Assembly: GCA_039930045.1 (NCBI GenBank)
Contig: JBDSQB010000006.1
Location: 106,916-170,915 of the forward strand
DNA: 64,000 nt
Direction of reading: 5' to 3'
From: Chthoniobacterales bacterium
GTDB taxonomy: Bacteria > Verrucomicrobiota > Verrucomicrobiia > Chthoniobacterales > DASVRZ01
The translations under genes were made by a program, and so were the position numbers. Under the pieces are notes generated by a model. The model was not told the origin of the DNA. It did no database searches and saw nothing but the letters and a program-made list of their open reading frames with translations. This document shows, piece after piece, positions 26,622 through 35,076 of this stretch. Position 1 is the stretch's first letter, and each line of letters starts with the position of its first letter.

Positions 26622-27566
26622 TTAAGGCAATTTTATCCCGCGCGCGGCCCGCAGGATGCGATACCACGTTTCCCGATCCAGATGGACTTCGGTGGCGCGG
26701 GCGGCGTTGCGGATGTTTTCGGGGTTGGCGCTACCGACAACGGGAACGATCTCGCTGGGGTGCTTCAAAAGCCATGCCAGAACCATCACCGTGCGGTCGC
26801 AGCCGTATTCCCGTGCGGCGGTGTCGAGGACGGCGAGCAGATTCGTCTGAAGCTCAAAATTGGCCGCCGCCGGATCGGGCACAGCGCCGGTGGCGACTTT
26901 TCCCCCAGCCAGCGGGCTCCAGGCCATGGGAGTCACGACGCGTTCGATACATTGGTCGAGCGTACCGTCGGTAAAGGCGTCGAGGCGCAGTGGGTGGATT
27001 TCCACCTGATTCACCTGTAACTCAAATGGGAGCGCGTTTTGCACCATCGAGAGGAGCGACGGGCGGAAATTGCTAACGCCAAACTCCCGGACTTTGCCCG
27101 CCTCGCGGAGTTCGGTAAACGCCTGGGCGATTTCATCCGGGTCCGCCAAAAAATCGGGCCGATGCAGCATGAGGAGGTCGATCTGCTCGATTTGCAGGCG
27201 TTTGAGCGATTCCTCGACCGACCAAACAATGTGTTCGTAGGAGAAATCGTAGCGATGCGGCAGGCCGGGAGTCGGTTCGTCTTCAAACCGAATGCCGCAC
27301 TTCGTGGCGATGACCATGTTTTCGCGAAAGCCGGGGTTTTCCTTGAGGACTTCGCCGAAAATGGACTCGCAAGTGGTGTCGCCGTAGATGTCGGCGTGGT
27401 CGAAAAAAGTGTAGCCCGCATCCACAGCGGCGAGAACGGCGGCCTTGCCCGTCTTGATTTTTTCGGCATCGACTTCGGTGCGTTCCCAAGTGCCCGAGAT
27501 GCGCATGCAGCCGTAGGCGAGCCGGGTAATTTCGAGGTCAGTGGTGCCGAGAAGTTGGGTTTTCAT
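26622..27566 (-). CDS. Aldo/keto reductase
   Basis: NADPH-dependent TIM-barrel oxidoreductase of 314 aa. The catalytic tetrad is visible: Asp in FFDHADIYG with Tyr four residues on, Lys in IATKCGI, and His in LLMLHRPD. NADPH-binding sequence appears as VVGSANPENIRNAA near the C-terminus. The substrate is unknown; the YdhF-like group is a reasonable match from DLEITRLAYGCMRISGTW. It is 36 bases downstream of the glycosyltransferase gene on the same strand, so probably the last gene of that operon. Confidence 0.93.
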   Translation of the reverse strand: MKTQLLGTTDLEITRLAYGCMRISGTWERTEVDAEKIKTGKAAVLAAVDAGYTFFDHADIYGDTTCESIFGEVLKENPGFRENMVIATKCGIRFEDEPTPGLPHRYDFSYEHIVWSVEESLKRLQIEQIDLLMLHRPDFLADPDEIAQAFTELREAGKVREFGVSNFRPSLLSMVQNALPFELQVNQVEIHPLRLDAFTDGTLDQCIERVVTPMAWSPLAGGKVATGAVPDPAAANFELQTNLLAVLDTAAREYGCDRTVMVLAWLLKHPSEIVPVVGSANPENIRNAARATEVHLDRETWYRILRAARGIKLP

Positions 27567-27602
27567 GGGTGAATGCTATACGCGGGTCGTGGGAGGACGG
27601 GG

Positions 27603-28640
27603 CTATTTTTTTGACCAGGGCCAGCGGCGAACGCGCGGCGCGGACGCTTTTTCTTTCCACTTCTCGGCGCGCGCTTTCTGCGCGGCCAGTTTCTCCCGCA
27701 GTGCGATGGAACTCGACTGAAGCTTGTGGCATTCCTCCTGGAGGAGCTTCACTTTTTCGCGCAGTTCGACGAGCTCTGGCTGGTAGCGGGGCTGTTGGAG
27801 AATCCAGGCTTGCGCGTCAAGGGCGAGTTCTGCCGCGCGTCGGACAGCGGACTCCCATCCATTTTCCGCGAGCAGGAGCGCGCCGACGGCGGCCTGGGGG
27901 AGTTCGTTGGCGCCGGGGCGGACGCGAAGGATTTCAGGAAAGGCTCCGGGCGTTTCGAGGAGGGTTTGCCAGCCACGGAAGGAATGCGGATCTTTTTGAG
28001 CGTCAGTTTTCCAGATGGCCCGAAAATGGAGTGCGCCGGGCGTGGTGAGATAGCGCACGCTGGCCGGGCCGTGATGCAGGACGATGCGCTGCCAGAGGTC
28101 GAGGTCGCCTCTCTGGAGCAGCGTCTCGTTCCAGAAGCCGACTTCCGCAAACGCCGTGCGCCGGTGCAGGTAGCAGGTGGCGGGAATCCGATGGCGCCCG
28201 GCTAGAAAATCTTCCTGCACGAGGCTGCATTCGAGGTTGTTGGCGACAGGAAGGATGGTGCCAGAGTCATCGACCCAGAGCGGACGGCTGGCCACGAGTT
28301 GAATCTTCGGGTCGGCGAAGGGCTCCAGCATTCGGGCAAAATGATCGCGGAAAATGAGGTCGTCGTGCGCCATGAAGCCGATGAATTCGCCCCGCGCCTG
28401 CTGGAGGACGAGGTTGCGGTTGGCGTAGCCGAAGCCGGGCGCCTTGGGCAGGTCGAACCACCGGAAACGGGCATCCTTTTTCTCCCATTCGAGTGCAACT
28501 CGATTCGTGCCGTCGGTGCAGCCGTCGCCGCAGATGAGGACTTCGAAGTCGCTCTCGGTCTGCGCCGCGACTGAGCGCAGAGCCCATTCCAGGGTGTCGG
28601 CCCGGTTGTGCGTCGGTAGCAGAATGGTGAGTCGCATCAA
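27603..28640 (-). CDS. Family 2 glycosyltransferase with C-terminal coiled coil
   Basis: A 345-aa protein. The GT-A domain covers about residues 1-230: TILLPTHNRADTLEWAL at the start, then CGDGCTDGT, and the acidic motif in GFMAHDDLIFRDH. Residues 290-345 form a Lys/Glu/Gln-rich coiled coil with a basic end (RVRRWPWSKK), which could anchor it to membrane or partner. It probably adds a sugar to a surface polysaccharide. Its ATG overlaps the stop of the RmlC-like gene by four bases. Confidence 0.88.
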   Translation of the reverse strand: MMRLTILLPTHNRADTLEWALRSVAAQTESDFEVLICGDGCTDGTNRVALEWEKKDARFRWFDLPKAPGFGYANRNLVLQQARGEFIGFMAHDDLIFRDHFARMLEPFADPKIQLVASRPLWVDDSGTILPVANNLECSLVQEDFLAGRHRIPATCYLHRRTAFAEVGFWNETLLQRGDLDLWQRIVLHHGPASVRYLTTPGALHFRAIWKTDAQKDPHSFRGWQTLLETPGAFPEILRVRPGANELPQAAVGALLLAENGWESAVRRAAELALDAQAWILQQPRYQPELVELREKVKLLQEECHKLQSSSIALREKLAAQKARAEKWKEKASAPRVRRWPWSKK

Positions 28641-29185
28641 TATCCCTGGATGTCGGCGGGGAACTGGTAGGGGATGAGCGGAGTGTGCAGCGGGAGGCGG
28701 TATTTATCGGGCCAGGCGTGGTTGTATTGGATGGTGGGGAAATTTACGCAGATGCATTCCGAGTCGGAGGCGTTGTAATCGGCGTGCCAGATGCCGACGG
28801 GAATGCTGAGGGCGCGGGGCCGGCGGTCGCTCAGATGCAGCTCGAAGATTCGGCCAAAAGTCGAGGCATCGGGCCGGGCGTCGTAGAGGAGCACCTGCAT
28901 TTCCCCGCGAACGATGGCGTAGCGATCCTCGTGCTGGAGGTGAACGGCCCAGCCTTTGGCGGAACGGGGTTTCAAGGTAAAGAAGTAGCTGAAAACCATC
29001 GGCTCCGGGTGCCAGCCCCAGCGCGGGTCGAAGAGCTCCGTGACCTGGCCGCGGTCGTCTGGGAAATTCGGAAGGTCGCGGATGCGCACGCCGTCGGGCA
29101 GCGCGGGAAGAGGAAGTCCGTCGGCAGTGCTGAGGGCGGCATCGCGGCGGGCGTGGGCGAGAAGTTCGTCGAGAGTCGGTGGCAT
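28637..29185 (-). CDS. RmlC-like cupin (dTDP-4-dehydrorhamnose 3,5-epimerase family)
   Basis: A 182-aa cupin. The block RIRDLPNFPDDRGQVTELFD corresponds to the RmlC opening, and AVHLQHEDRYAIVRGEMQVLLYDAR to the active-site region, although the usual RGxHxH reads GWAVHLQHEDR. The region PVGIWHADYN and the final PYQFPADIQGY are also family-like. It may epimerise a nucleotide-sugar or be a non-catalytic relative. It heads a three-gene operon with the GT2 and the aldo/keto reductase, in keeping with sugar modification. Confidence 0.75.
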   Translation of the reverse strand: MPPTLDELLAHARRDAALSTADGLPLPALPDGVRIRDLPNFPDDRGQVTELFDPRWGWHPEPMVFSYFFTLKPRSAKGWAVHLQHEDRYAIVRGEMQVLLYDARPDASTFGRIFELHLSDRRPRALSIPVGIWHADYNASDSECICVNFPTIQYNHAWPDKYRLPLHTPLIPYQFPADIQGY

Positions 29186-29254
29186 AGACGATTTCTTCTA
29201 GGGAAGAAAAATCTTTTTTACAACGGTTTCGATCAGCGCGATGTCTCTTCCACG

Positions 29255-29527
29255 ATGAACAATCTAGCCTTTATCAGTAATCTCGCGGGACCGGACGGGT
29301 TCCTGATTTGTTTCTTTGTGCTGATCTTTTTCGGCGCGAAACGGCTTCCGGAACTGGCGCGCTCGATGGGAGGCGCGGTGCGCGAGTTTAACAAGGCGAA
29401 GGAGGAATTTGCCAATCAGCTCACGAGTCCGCCAGCGGCGCAACCGATGGCTGCTCCGCGCCAGGAGTTGATGCCAGCGACGCCTGCGCCCGTGGAGAAG
29501 GTGGCGGGGGAAAGCACTCCCAGTTAG
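29255..29527 (+). CDS. tatA: Twin-arginine translocase subunit TatA/TatE
   Basis: A 90-aa protein with one N-terminal membrane helix (GFLICFFVLIFFGAKRLPELARSMG), the hinge FGxKRLPELA typical of TatA, an amphipathic helix to about residue 50 and a Pro/Ala-rich tail. TatA forms the pore through which folded proteins cross the inner membrane. No tatB or tatC is adjacent. The start is the ATG at 29255, after a short open stretch that runs antisense to the RmlC-like gene. Confidence 0.9.
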   Translation: MNNLAFISNLAGPDGFLICFFVLIFFGAKRLPELARSMGGAVREFNKAKEEFANQLTSPPAAQPMAAPRQELMPATPAPVEKVAGESTPS

Positions 29528-29543
29528 GCGGGGCGAAGTTCTT

Positions 29544-29735
29544 CGGGAGCGCACGCGTCTCGCGTGCTCTTTGAGGTGTTTGCTTGGCGCTTTCGCGCAC
29601 AACCCTGCGGGCTGCCTGCGGCAGGCTATCTTGCTCCGCTCGGTTCGCCTCAAAGCTGTTTCAGATGGGGACAGCCTTACGTCAAAGCCCTTTCGCGAGA
29701 CGCAAAAGGGAACACGCGAGACGCGTGCGCTCCCG
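29544..29735. repeat. Mosaic palindromic element, copy E (M3 split by insertion, M2)
   Basis: Copy E is 192 bp and lies between convergent genes. The left-hand M3 is interrupted: TTTGAGGTGT is separated from CGCCTCAAA by about 65 bp that carry their own small palindrome (GCGGGCTGCCTGCGGCAGGC). The linker and M2 follow, then the right arm. It looks like one repeat inserted in the loop of another. Confidence 0.88.
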
Positions 29736-29756
29736 GGGAAATGGAACTCCGCTCGG

Positions 29757-30389
29757 CTAGTCGGCGAGTTTGCCGAGTTCCTGCTGCGCTTCCTGCGCCT
29801 CGATGCTGGCCGGGAAACGCTGGACGATGTTTTCGTAAATCTCGCGGGCTTTCTTGGCGTCGCCTGCTTTTTTCACGAGCCGGGCTTGCGCCGAAAGGGC
29901 CGCCGGAGCCGCCTCAGTCGAGCCAAACTGGACCGCGATATTGGCGTAGGTCTGGGTGGCCTTGGGTAGGTCGCCCTTCATTTCCAGCGTGCCGGCGTAG
30001 CTGAGCCATCCTTGGGCAATGAGCGGGTGGGTGGGTGCGTTTTTCGTGAAGTCGCTGAGCAGCGCGATGGCGTCGTCGAGTTTGTTTTCGTCGCGGAGTT
30101 TGTCGGCAAGCAAAAGCTGGGCATTGCCCGCGATGATGGTGCCGGGGTATTTCGCGATGATCGCCTTCCAGTCGTTGGTAGTTTTTGCCGCGTAGAAGAC
30201 GGCAGCCTGCTCCGAACGCGTCTGGCCTTCGTGGTATTGATAGAAAATCCATCCGCCGAGCGCGAGGAGCGCGACGACGATGAAGGTGAGGATTTTTCCT
30301 TTGTTTTCCTCAAAGAAAAAGTCGGCCTCCAGGCTCGGATCGATGATTTGCGGGTCCGGCACAGCGGCGGCGGGGGTGAGTTTGGCCAT
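29757..30389 (-). CDS. Membrane-anchored TPR protein (YfgM-like)
   Basis: A 210-aa protein with one membrane segment at about 33-52 (ILTFIVVALLALGGWIFYQ) and a periplasmic tetratricopeptide part with three to four helical repeats (AIIAKYPGTIIAGNAQLLLADKL; AIALLSDFTKNAPTHPLIAQGWL; AREIYENIVQRFPASIEAQEA). This is the layout of YfgM/TPR_21 proteins, which associate with the translocon or barrel-assembly machinery. The partner here is unknown. It may be transcribed with cysK, 19 bases upstream. Confidence 0.82.
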   Translation of the reverse strand: MAKLTPAAAVPDPQIIDPSLEADFFFEENKGKILTFIVVALLALGGWIFYQYHEGQTRSEQAAVFYAAKTTNDWKAIIAKYPGTIIAGNAQLLLADKLRDENKLDDAIALLSDFTKNAPTHPLIAQGWLSYAGTLEMKGDLPKATQTYANIAVQFGSTEAAPAALSAQARLVKKAGDAKKAREIYENIVQRFPASIEAQEAQQELGKLAD

Positions 30390-30408
30390 GATGTTTTTGC
30401 GCTACAAA

Positions 30409-31368
30409 TTAAACAGCAACGGCGGCGCGGGCTTCGTCGGCCAGCGCGGTCGAGAGATAGCGTTCACCGGTCGAGCAGGCGATGGTGACGATGAATTTCC
30501 CTTTGTTTTCGGGGCGTTTGGCGAGTTCGATCGCGGCGTGAACATTCGCGCCGGAGCTGATGCCAGCGAGGATGCCTTCCTCTTTGGCGAGGCGGCGGGC
30601 CATGGCGAAAGCCTCGTCATTCGTGACGGTGATGACTTCGTCCACGATGTCCATGTGGAGGTTGTTCGGGATAAATCCAGCGCCGGTGCCCTGGATTTTG
30701 TGCGGGCCGGGTTTGAGCGGCTCGCCGGCTTTGGACTGGGTGATGACCGGGGAATCCTTCGGCTCGACTGCGATGGCTTTGAAGCCGGGTTTGCGGGATT
30801 TGATGACTTCGCTGATACCAGTGATGGAGCCGCCGGTGCCGACTGCGGAAACGAGGAAATCGACCTGGCCGTCGGTGTCGTCCCAGATTTCCTCGGCAGT
30901 CGTCTTGGCGTGAATCGCCGGGTTGGCGGGGTTGTTAAATTGCTGCGGCATCCAGGCGCCGGGGGTGCTGTCCACGATTTCCTGGGCGCGGGCGATGGCG
31001 CCTTTCATGCCCTCGGAGCCGGGGGTGAGAACGAGTTTCGCGCCGAGCATGGCGAGCAATGTGCGGCGTTCGACGCTCATCGTTTCCGGCATGGTGAGGA
31101 CGAGTTTGTAGCCCTTTGACGCGGCGACAAAAGCGAGCGCGATGCCGGTGTTTCCACTGGTCGGCTCGACGATCAGCGTGTCGGGTTTCAACGTTCCATC
31201 CTTCTCGGCAGCCTCGATCATGGCTGCACCGATGCGGTCCTTGACCGAGCCGAGCGGATTAAAATATTCGCACTTCACCGCGATGGTGGCGTCGAGCCCG
31301 GCAGAGATGCGATTGAGTTTGACCAATGGGGTGCGGCCGATGGTTTCGACGATGTTATTGTAGAGCAT
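30409..31368 (-). CDS. cysK: Cysteine synthase A (O-acetylserine sulfhydrylase)
   Basis: PLP enzyme that makes cysteine from O-acetylserine and sulfide, 319 aa. The PLP lysine lies in [11 protein letters not shown]; the substrate loop is [20 protein letters not shown]; the phosphate-binding GTGGSITG block follows [13 protein letters not shown], and [14 protein letters not shown] is near the C-terminus. The ATG at 31368 ([18 protein letters not shown]) is the family start; the frame stays open to 31428 without similarity. Cystathionine synthase-like relatives usually carry an extra domain, absent here. Confidence 0.96.
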   Translation of the reverse strand: MLYNNIVETIGRTPLVKLNRISAGLDATIAVKCEYFNPLGSVKDRIGAAMIEAAEKDGTLKPDTLIVEPTSGNTGIALAFVAASKGYKLVLTMPETMSVERRTLLAMLGAKLVLTPGSEGMKGAIARAQEIVDSTPGAWMPQQFNNPANPAIHAKTTAEEIWDDTDGQVDFLVSAVGTGGSITGISEVIKSRKPGFKAIAVEPKDSPVITQSKAGEPLKPGPHKIQGTGAGFIPNNLHMDIVDEVITVTNDEAFAMARRLAKEEGILAGISSGANVHAAIELAKRPENKGKFIVTIACSTGERYLSTALADEARAAVAV

Positions 31369-31495
31369 ATGATTTGTCGCGGTTGACTGTTGGAGGTTTC
31401 TTAGTAAAGGGAGGGCATTAAGTGACACAAACGCTGCGCGACTTCAAGCGCGGTGTGCGTGAAACATGACAGAAGCACTCAACTTTCCTAAAATT

Positions 31496-31780
31496 ATGTC
31501 CGACCTCATCGATAAAAGTGAACTAAAAGATTATCTCAAGCGCATCCCCGAGTGGGACATCGAGGGGAAAAAGATCGAGCGCGTATTTGAGTTCGACGAC
31601 TTCACCGAGTCCATCGACTTCGTCAACGGCGTCGCCGAAATCGCCGAGGAATCGGAGCATCACCCCGACATCGACGTGCGCTGGAACAAGGTGAAACTCA
31701 TGCTCTCGACTCACAACAAGGGCGGCCTGACCGATCTCGACTTCGAGCTCGCCGAAAAGATCGACAATCTCGTCGGCTAA
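31496..31780 (+). CDS. Pterin-4a-carbinolamine dehydratase
   Basis: A 94-aa single-domain protein of the DCoH/PhhB family, which dehydrates 4a-hydroxytetrahydrobiopterin. The signature SEHHPDIDVRWNKVKLML, then a histidine in STHNKGGLTDLD, gives the expected H-H-P...W...H...D spacing. Phenylalanine hydroxylase is not encoded nearby, and many bacteria keep this gene without it, perhaps for molybdopterin or folate repair. The ATG at 31496 is preferred to the upstream one at 31466. It directly abuts a small membrane-protein gene. Confidence 0.93.
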   Translation: MSDLIDKSELKDYLKRIPEWDIEGKKIERVFEFDDFTESIDFVNGVAEIAEESEHHPDIDVRWNKVKLMLSTHNKGGLTDLDFELAEKIDNLVG

Positions 31781-31939
31781 ATGCCCGCGCTTCACGAATA
31801 CGGCTGGCCGCGAAAACTCGTCGCCACCGTCTTCGTCTGCGCCCTGGTTGGCGGCGTGCAGTGGTATATTTTCTACCGCACGCGTCCGCCGGAGCCAGCG
31901 GTCCAATTCCCGAAAGAACTCCGGGACATTGCGCCCTGA
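31781..31939 (+). CDS. Small single-pass membrane protein
   Basis: A 52-aa open frame starting one base after the pterin dehydratase stop. One hydrophobic helix (KLVATVFVCALVGGVQWYIFY) is followed by a short polar tail (RTRPPEPAVQFPKELRDIAP). The tight spacing to both neighbours, with the CHASE2-like gene starting 20 bases later, supports expression as part of the same transcript. No family is recognised. Confidence 0.6.
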   Translation: MPALHEYGWPRKLVATVFVCALVGGVQWYIFYRTRPPEPAVQFPKELRDIAP

Positions 31940-31958
31940 CTCGTTGTAGAAAAAAGCC

Positions 31959-33143
31959 ATGCGTTTGCCTTTGTGGGTCACCTCGGTCAACGTCCTTCTG
32001 GCCCTGGCCCTGGGGTTCCTGCTCTGGCACATCAGCGACCGCAGCCCGGTCATTCGCGAGGTGGAGCGCAGGTTTCAGGACGCGCTGATTTCGGCGCAGC
32101 AACGTCCACGGCAATTGCCGGTCCCGGTGACTTTGATTTCCATGGAAGACGCCGAAAACTGGACGGCGCTGGAGTATTCGCTCTTTCTCAAGGCGCTGCC
32201 GAAGGAACATCCGCCCATCGTCATTCTCGAGTCGCTGCCCGCGCCGGGAAACACCGCCTTTGACCGCGCATTCAAAGATCTCGCCATCCGCCAGCCCCGG
32301 CTGGTTTTGCCCGTGCGCCTCGGCTGGGGAAAAGAGGACACGGAGGACGACATCTGGTGGCTGAAAGGCTGGAACGCCGATCCCGCAGATAACTCCCTGA
32401 CTCCCTATGGCTCGGTCAGCGAATCGCCGCCCGAAGTTTTGCGCGGCACGGTCGAGGTCGGCGTCGCGAATCTGGCCAATCACGAGGATCGCGCCACGAT
32501 TTATTTCCGAATCGGCCAGCGAAACGTGCCGTCGCAAGCGCTGCGAGCCGCCTTGCTGGCCCGCAAGATTTCTGTGGAAACCATTCACACGGACAACGGC
32601 CTGCTCCTCGACGATCAACGCCTCGCCACCGATGATGACGCCTCCATTCCCGTGCAACTCGGATTGCTTCCTAACATTCGCCGGATCGACTCCTCCGACC
32701 TGTTGCTCACATTGGCCGGGGAAATGCCGCCCAGAACAAAGAAAATCAACGCCGACCAACTCCAGGGCGTGCTCGTCCTGGGCAATCTCGCGCCGTCCGC
32801 CCGCACGATTCATCCGCACGCTGGCGTTTCGCTCACACCCGCGGAATGGACCGCCGCGACCGTCGCCACGATTTGCAATGGCGCGCCGCTGACTCCCGTC
32901 GGAGCCGGTGCGCGGGGGCTGATTTTCGCAGGTTGTGTTCTAACTCCGCTCTTGTTTTTGCGGCGACCGGGAGTGGACAGGTGGTTTGGCTTCATCGTCA
33001 CGCTCGGGTTTTACCTGCTGGCTGGCACGTGGCTGGCGGGCGGTTATTCGCTGGCGCTACCGATCTTCCTGCCGTTTTTCGTTCTCCTTTTTGGCACCGC
33101 CCTGCATCATCTCGCGCTCCTCCTTTCCCAACGATATGAATGA
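31959..33143 (+). CDS. CHASE2-like membrane protein
   Basis: A 394-aa protein. An N-terminal membrane segment (NVLLALALGFLLWHI) is followed by a periplasmic domain of about 280 residues resembling CHASE2 sensors (ERRFQDALISAQQRPRQLPVPVTLISMEDAENW; PPIVILESLPAPGNTAFDRAF), and two C-terminal membrane segments (about 310-335 and 340-385). No kinase, cyclase or other output domain is attached, so a signal would have to go to a partner. It overlaps the SlyX-like gene by eight bases. Confidence 0.7.
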   Translation: MRLPLWVTSVNVLLALALGFLLWHISDRSPVIREVERRFQDALISAQQRPRQLPVPVTLISMEDAENWTALEYSLFLKALPKEHPPIVILESLPAPGNTAFDRAFKDLAIRQPRLVLPVRLGWGKEDTEDDIWWLKGWNADPADNSLTPYGSVSESPPEVLRGTVEVGVANLANHEDRATIYFRIGQRNVPSQALRAALLARKISVETIHTDNGLLLDDQRLATDDDASIPVQLGLLPNIRRIDSSDLLLTLAGEMPPRTKKINADQLQGVLVLGNLAPSARTIHPHAGVSLTPAEWTAATVATICNGAPLTPVGAGARGLIFAGCVLTPLLFLRRPGVDRWFGFIVTLGFYLLAGTWLAGGYSLALPIFLPFFVLLFGTALHHLALLLSQRYE

Positions 33144-33336
33144 ACTCGCCGCACGCATCACCGATCTCGAAGTGAAATTTTCCTTCGTGGAGGAACACGT
33201 TTCGCAACAGGACCGCGAAATCCTGAAGCTGCGCACGCAGATCGAAAAGCAGGCCGAGGAACTGGATCGTCTGCGTGCGGAAAACAACGGCGACGGCATC
33301 ACCATTCGCGGCGACGAACGCCCGCCTCATTACTAA
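33136..33336 (+). CDS. SlyX-like coiled-coil protein
   Basis: A 66-aa protein, almost all coiled coil: LAARITDLEVKFSFVEEHV, then EILKLRTQIEKQAEELDRL, ending with a Pro/His tail (RGDERPPHY). The length, the ExRIxxLExxxxFxExxI pattern and the PPHY end are those of the SlyX family, whose role is unknown. It lies between the CHASE2-like gene (overlap) and the methyltransferase gene (one base between), so all three are probably one transcript. Confidence 0.85.
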   Translation: MNELAARITDLEVKFSFVEEHVSQQDREILKLRTQIEKQAEELDRLRAENNGDGITIRGDERPPHY

Positions 33337-33337
33337 C

Positions 33338-34261
33338 ATGAGCGGCTTCTACGCCAACGACTGGATCGAGCGCGGTCTGGTCGATCTCCTCACCTCGCAG
33401 GGAACGAACGCGCACCGCGTTTTTTCCTCGCGTAACGCCTGGATCGAGCGCCTCGGGTCGGACTATCTCATTTCCTACAAAGACTCCGCCGACATCGCCT
33501 GTCTTCAGGAAGATCTGGCTGGCTGGCAGAGTGCAATGGAACTCCCGTCTCAGCGCGTCTTTGGGCGCTATCTCGCGATCCAAAACAACGAGCGCAGCGC
33601 TCCCGTTCTCCTCTCCGGCGACGCCGCGTTGCCTCTGGAAACAAGCGTTTCAGAAAACGGCCTTCGCTACGGGATCGACTTCGCCGCAGGGTATTCGGTC
33701 GGGCTCTTTCTCGATCAGCGCGCCAATCGTTCCTATCTCCAATCCCTCGCGCCGCAGCGGGTGCTCAACACGTTTGCCTACACCTGCTCCTTCTCCGTGG
33801 TCGCCGCCAGCGCGGGTGCGAAAACCGTCAGCATCGACCTTTCCGCCAAATCCATCGGACGCGGCAAAGCCAACTTCGCGCTCAATGATTTCTCACTTGA
33901 AGGCCATCGTTTTCTGGCCGACGACGCCTTGGAAGTCATGCCCCGGATGATTCGGAAAATGGAGCTTTACGACGCGATCATTTTGGATCCGCCGACTTTT
34001 TCCCGTGGTGCCAAGGGGCGGAAATTCCAGGTCGAAAAAAACCTCGGCGATCTGCTGCATCTGGCGCTCGAGCTTTCGGCTCCGAAGGGAAAAATTCTTC
34101 TCTCCACGAATTGCACGCGACTCGACCGCGACGCGTTGCAGGCGCTGGCGAAGGACGAGTTGCGGGTCGCCCAGCGCAGGGCGGAGTTCCATTGCACTGA
34201 GGCGCTGCCCGATTTTCCCGAGGGCGAGGGAGCCGCCACTCTCTGGCTGCTGCTGGATTGA
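33338..34261 (+). CDS. RlmI-like class I SAM-dependent rRNA methyltransferase
   Basis: A 307-aa methyltransferase. The motif I region is RVLNTFAYTCSFSVVAASAGA followed by VSIDLSAKSI, the catalytic block is AIILDPPTFSRGAKGRKF, and LLSTNCTRLDRDAL closes the fold. These are features of the RlmI/Methyltrans_SAM group, which methylates cytosine C5 of 23S rRNA. The N-terminal PUA-like domain of RlmI is largely missing, so the exact target is open. A 16-bp word occurs twice in inverted orientation inside the gene (33531-33546 and 34182-34197). Confidence 0.85.
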   Translation: MSGFYANDWIERGLVDLLTSQGTNAHRVFSSRNAWIERLGSDYLISYKDSADIACLQEDLAGWQSAMELPSQRVFGRYLAIQNNERSAPVLLSGDAALPLETSVSENGLRYGIDFAAGYSVGLFLDQRANRSYLQSLAPQRVLNTFAYTCSFSVVAASAGAKTVSIDLSAKSIGRGKANFALNDFSLEGHRFLADDALEVMPRMIRKMELYDAIILDPPTFSRGAKGRKFQVEKNLGDLLHLALELSAPKGKILLSTNCTRLDRDALQALAKDELRVAQRRAEFHCTEALPDFPEGEGAATLWLLLD

Positions 34262-34363
34262 TTTCAGCTAATCCTTTCCGAAGCGTAAAATGACTTACAT
34301 CCAGTCGGATGGATGGCTGCGATCTATTGTCGTCGGCTGATTAAAAAGCTGGCGTTTAAAAAT

Positions 34364-34795
34364 ATGAAAACTCCATCCTACTCACACTCCATTCTAGCCG
34401 CCGCCTGCGCCCTGGTTGTCTCCGCGACAGCCACCTTCGCACAAGATTCCGTCGTCTCCTCTTCCAGCACTGTCACCACCGACGGCGTCGTGCAGCAATT
34501 CGAGCCCACTTCGTCACAGATCATAGTGAGCTCCGGCTCCGCGGCACCCGTGCATTACACCTACAACAAGACGACGACTTTCGTGGACGCCGCTGGCAAT
34601 GTGGTTTCCCAGGAATCCATCAAGCAAAACACACCGGCACGCATCTACTACACCAGAGTCGGTGACAGCTATGTCGTGACGAAGTTTGTGGCTAATCCAA
34701 CGGTCACCACCACTTCCGAAGTCGTCGCACCTGCTCCCGCGCCAGCCCCGGTCGTCGAGGAAACCACTACAACCACCACCACAACCAAAAAATAA
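34364..34795 (+). CDS. Exported Ser/Thr-rich protein of unknown function
   Basis: A 143-aa protein with a signal peptide (residues 1-25, ending TATFA) and a mature part dominated by S, T and V; residues 105-143 run through APAPAPAPVVEE into a threonine tract and KK. The sequence HYTYNKTTTFVDAAGNVVS and ARIYYTRVGDSYVVTKFV may form a small beta domain. I know no function. The gene is 13 bases upstream of a Thr-rich lipoprotein gene, and both probably share a transcript. Confidence 0.75.
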   Translation: MKTPSYSHSILAAACALVVSATATFAQDSVVSSSSTVTTDGVVQQFEPTSSQIIVSSGSAAPVHYTYNKTTTFVDAAGNVVSQESIKQNTPARIYYTRVGDSYVVTKFVANPTVTTTSEVVAPAPAPAPVVEETTTTTTTTKK

Positions 34796-34808
34796 GAAAC
34801 CCCAAACT

Positions 34809-35018
34809 ATGAAAACATCCATCATCAAATCCGTCCTGGCTCTCTCCATTCTCGCTGTTCTCAGCGGTTGTGCCGATGACCCAGTAGTCACCAGCCAGAC
34901 CACCACTTCCTCCCGTCGTGTGATGGCGGAGCCCATGGAAAGCACCACCATGAGCACCATGTCCCAGCCGACTACCGTGCGTCGCTCCTCGACCACGACT
35001 TCCGCGACCACCTACTAA
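34809..35018 (+). CDS. Small Ser/Thr-rich lipoprotein
   Basis: A 69-aa lipoprotein with lipobox VLSGC (cysteine at residue 21) and a mature part almost entirely S, T, M, R and V (SQTTTSSRRV, ESTTMSTMSQPTTV). No domain is recognised. A strong terminator follows 22 bases later. Confidence 0.75.
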   Translation: MKTSIIKSVLALSILAVLSGCADDPVVTSQTTTSSRRVMAEPMESTTMSTMSQPTTVRRSSTTTSATTY

Positions 35019-35040
35019 GGTTAAGTTCGTTACTAACAAG

Positions 35041-35070
35041 AAGGCGCATCTTTCGTGATGCGCCTTTTTT
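35041..35070. terminator. Bidirectional rho-independent terminator
   Basis: AAGGCGCATC, loop TTTCGT, GATGCGCC, then TTTTTT. A-run on the left and T-run on the right mean it works in both directions, ending the lipoprotein transcript and the convergent GH1 transcript. Confidence 0.92.
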
Positions 35071-35076
35071 GTTGGT

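Noticed and set aside
29580..29650. Separate small gene inside element E
   Set aside because: The stretch is an inserted repeat with its own palindrome; no start signal or conserved peptide is visible.
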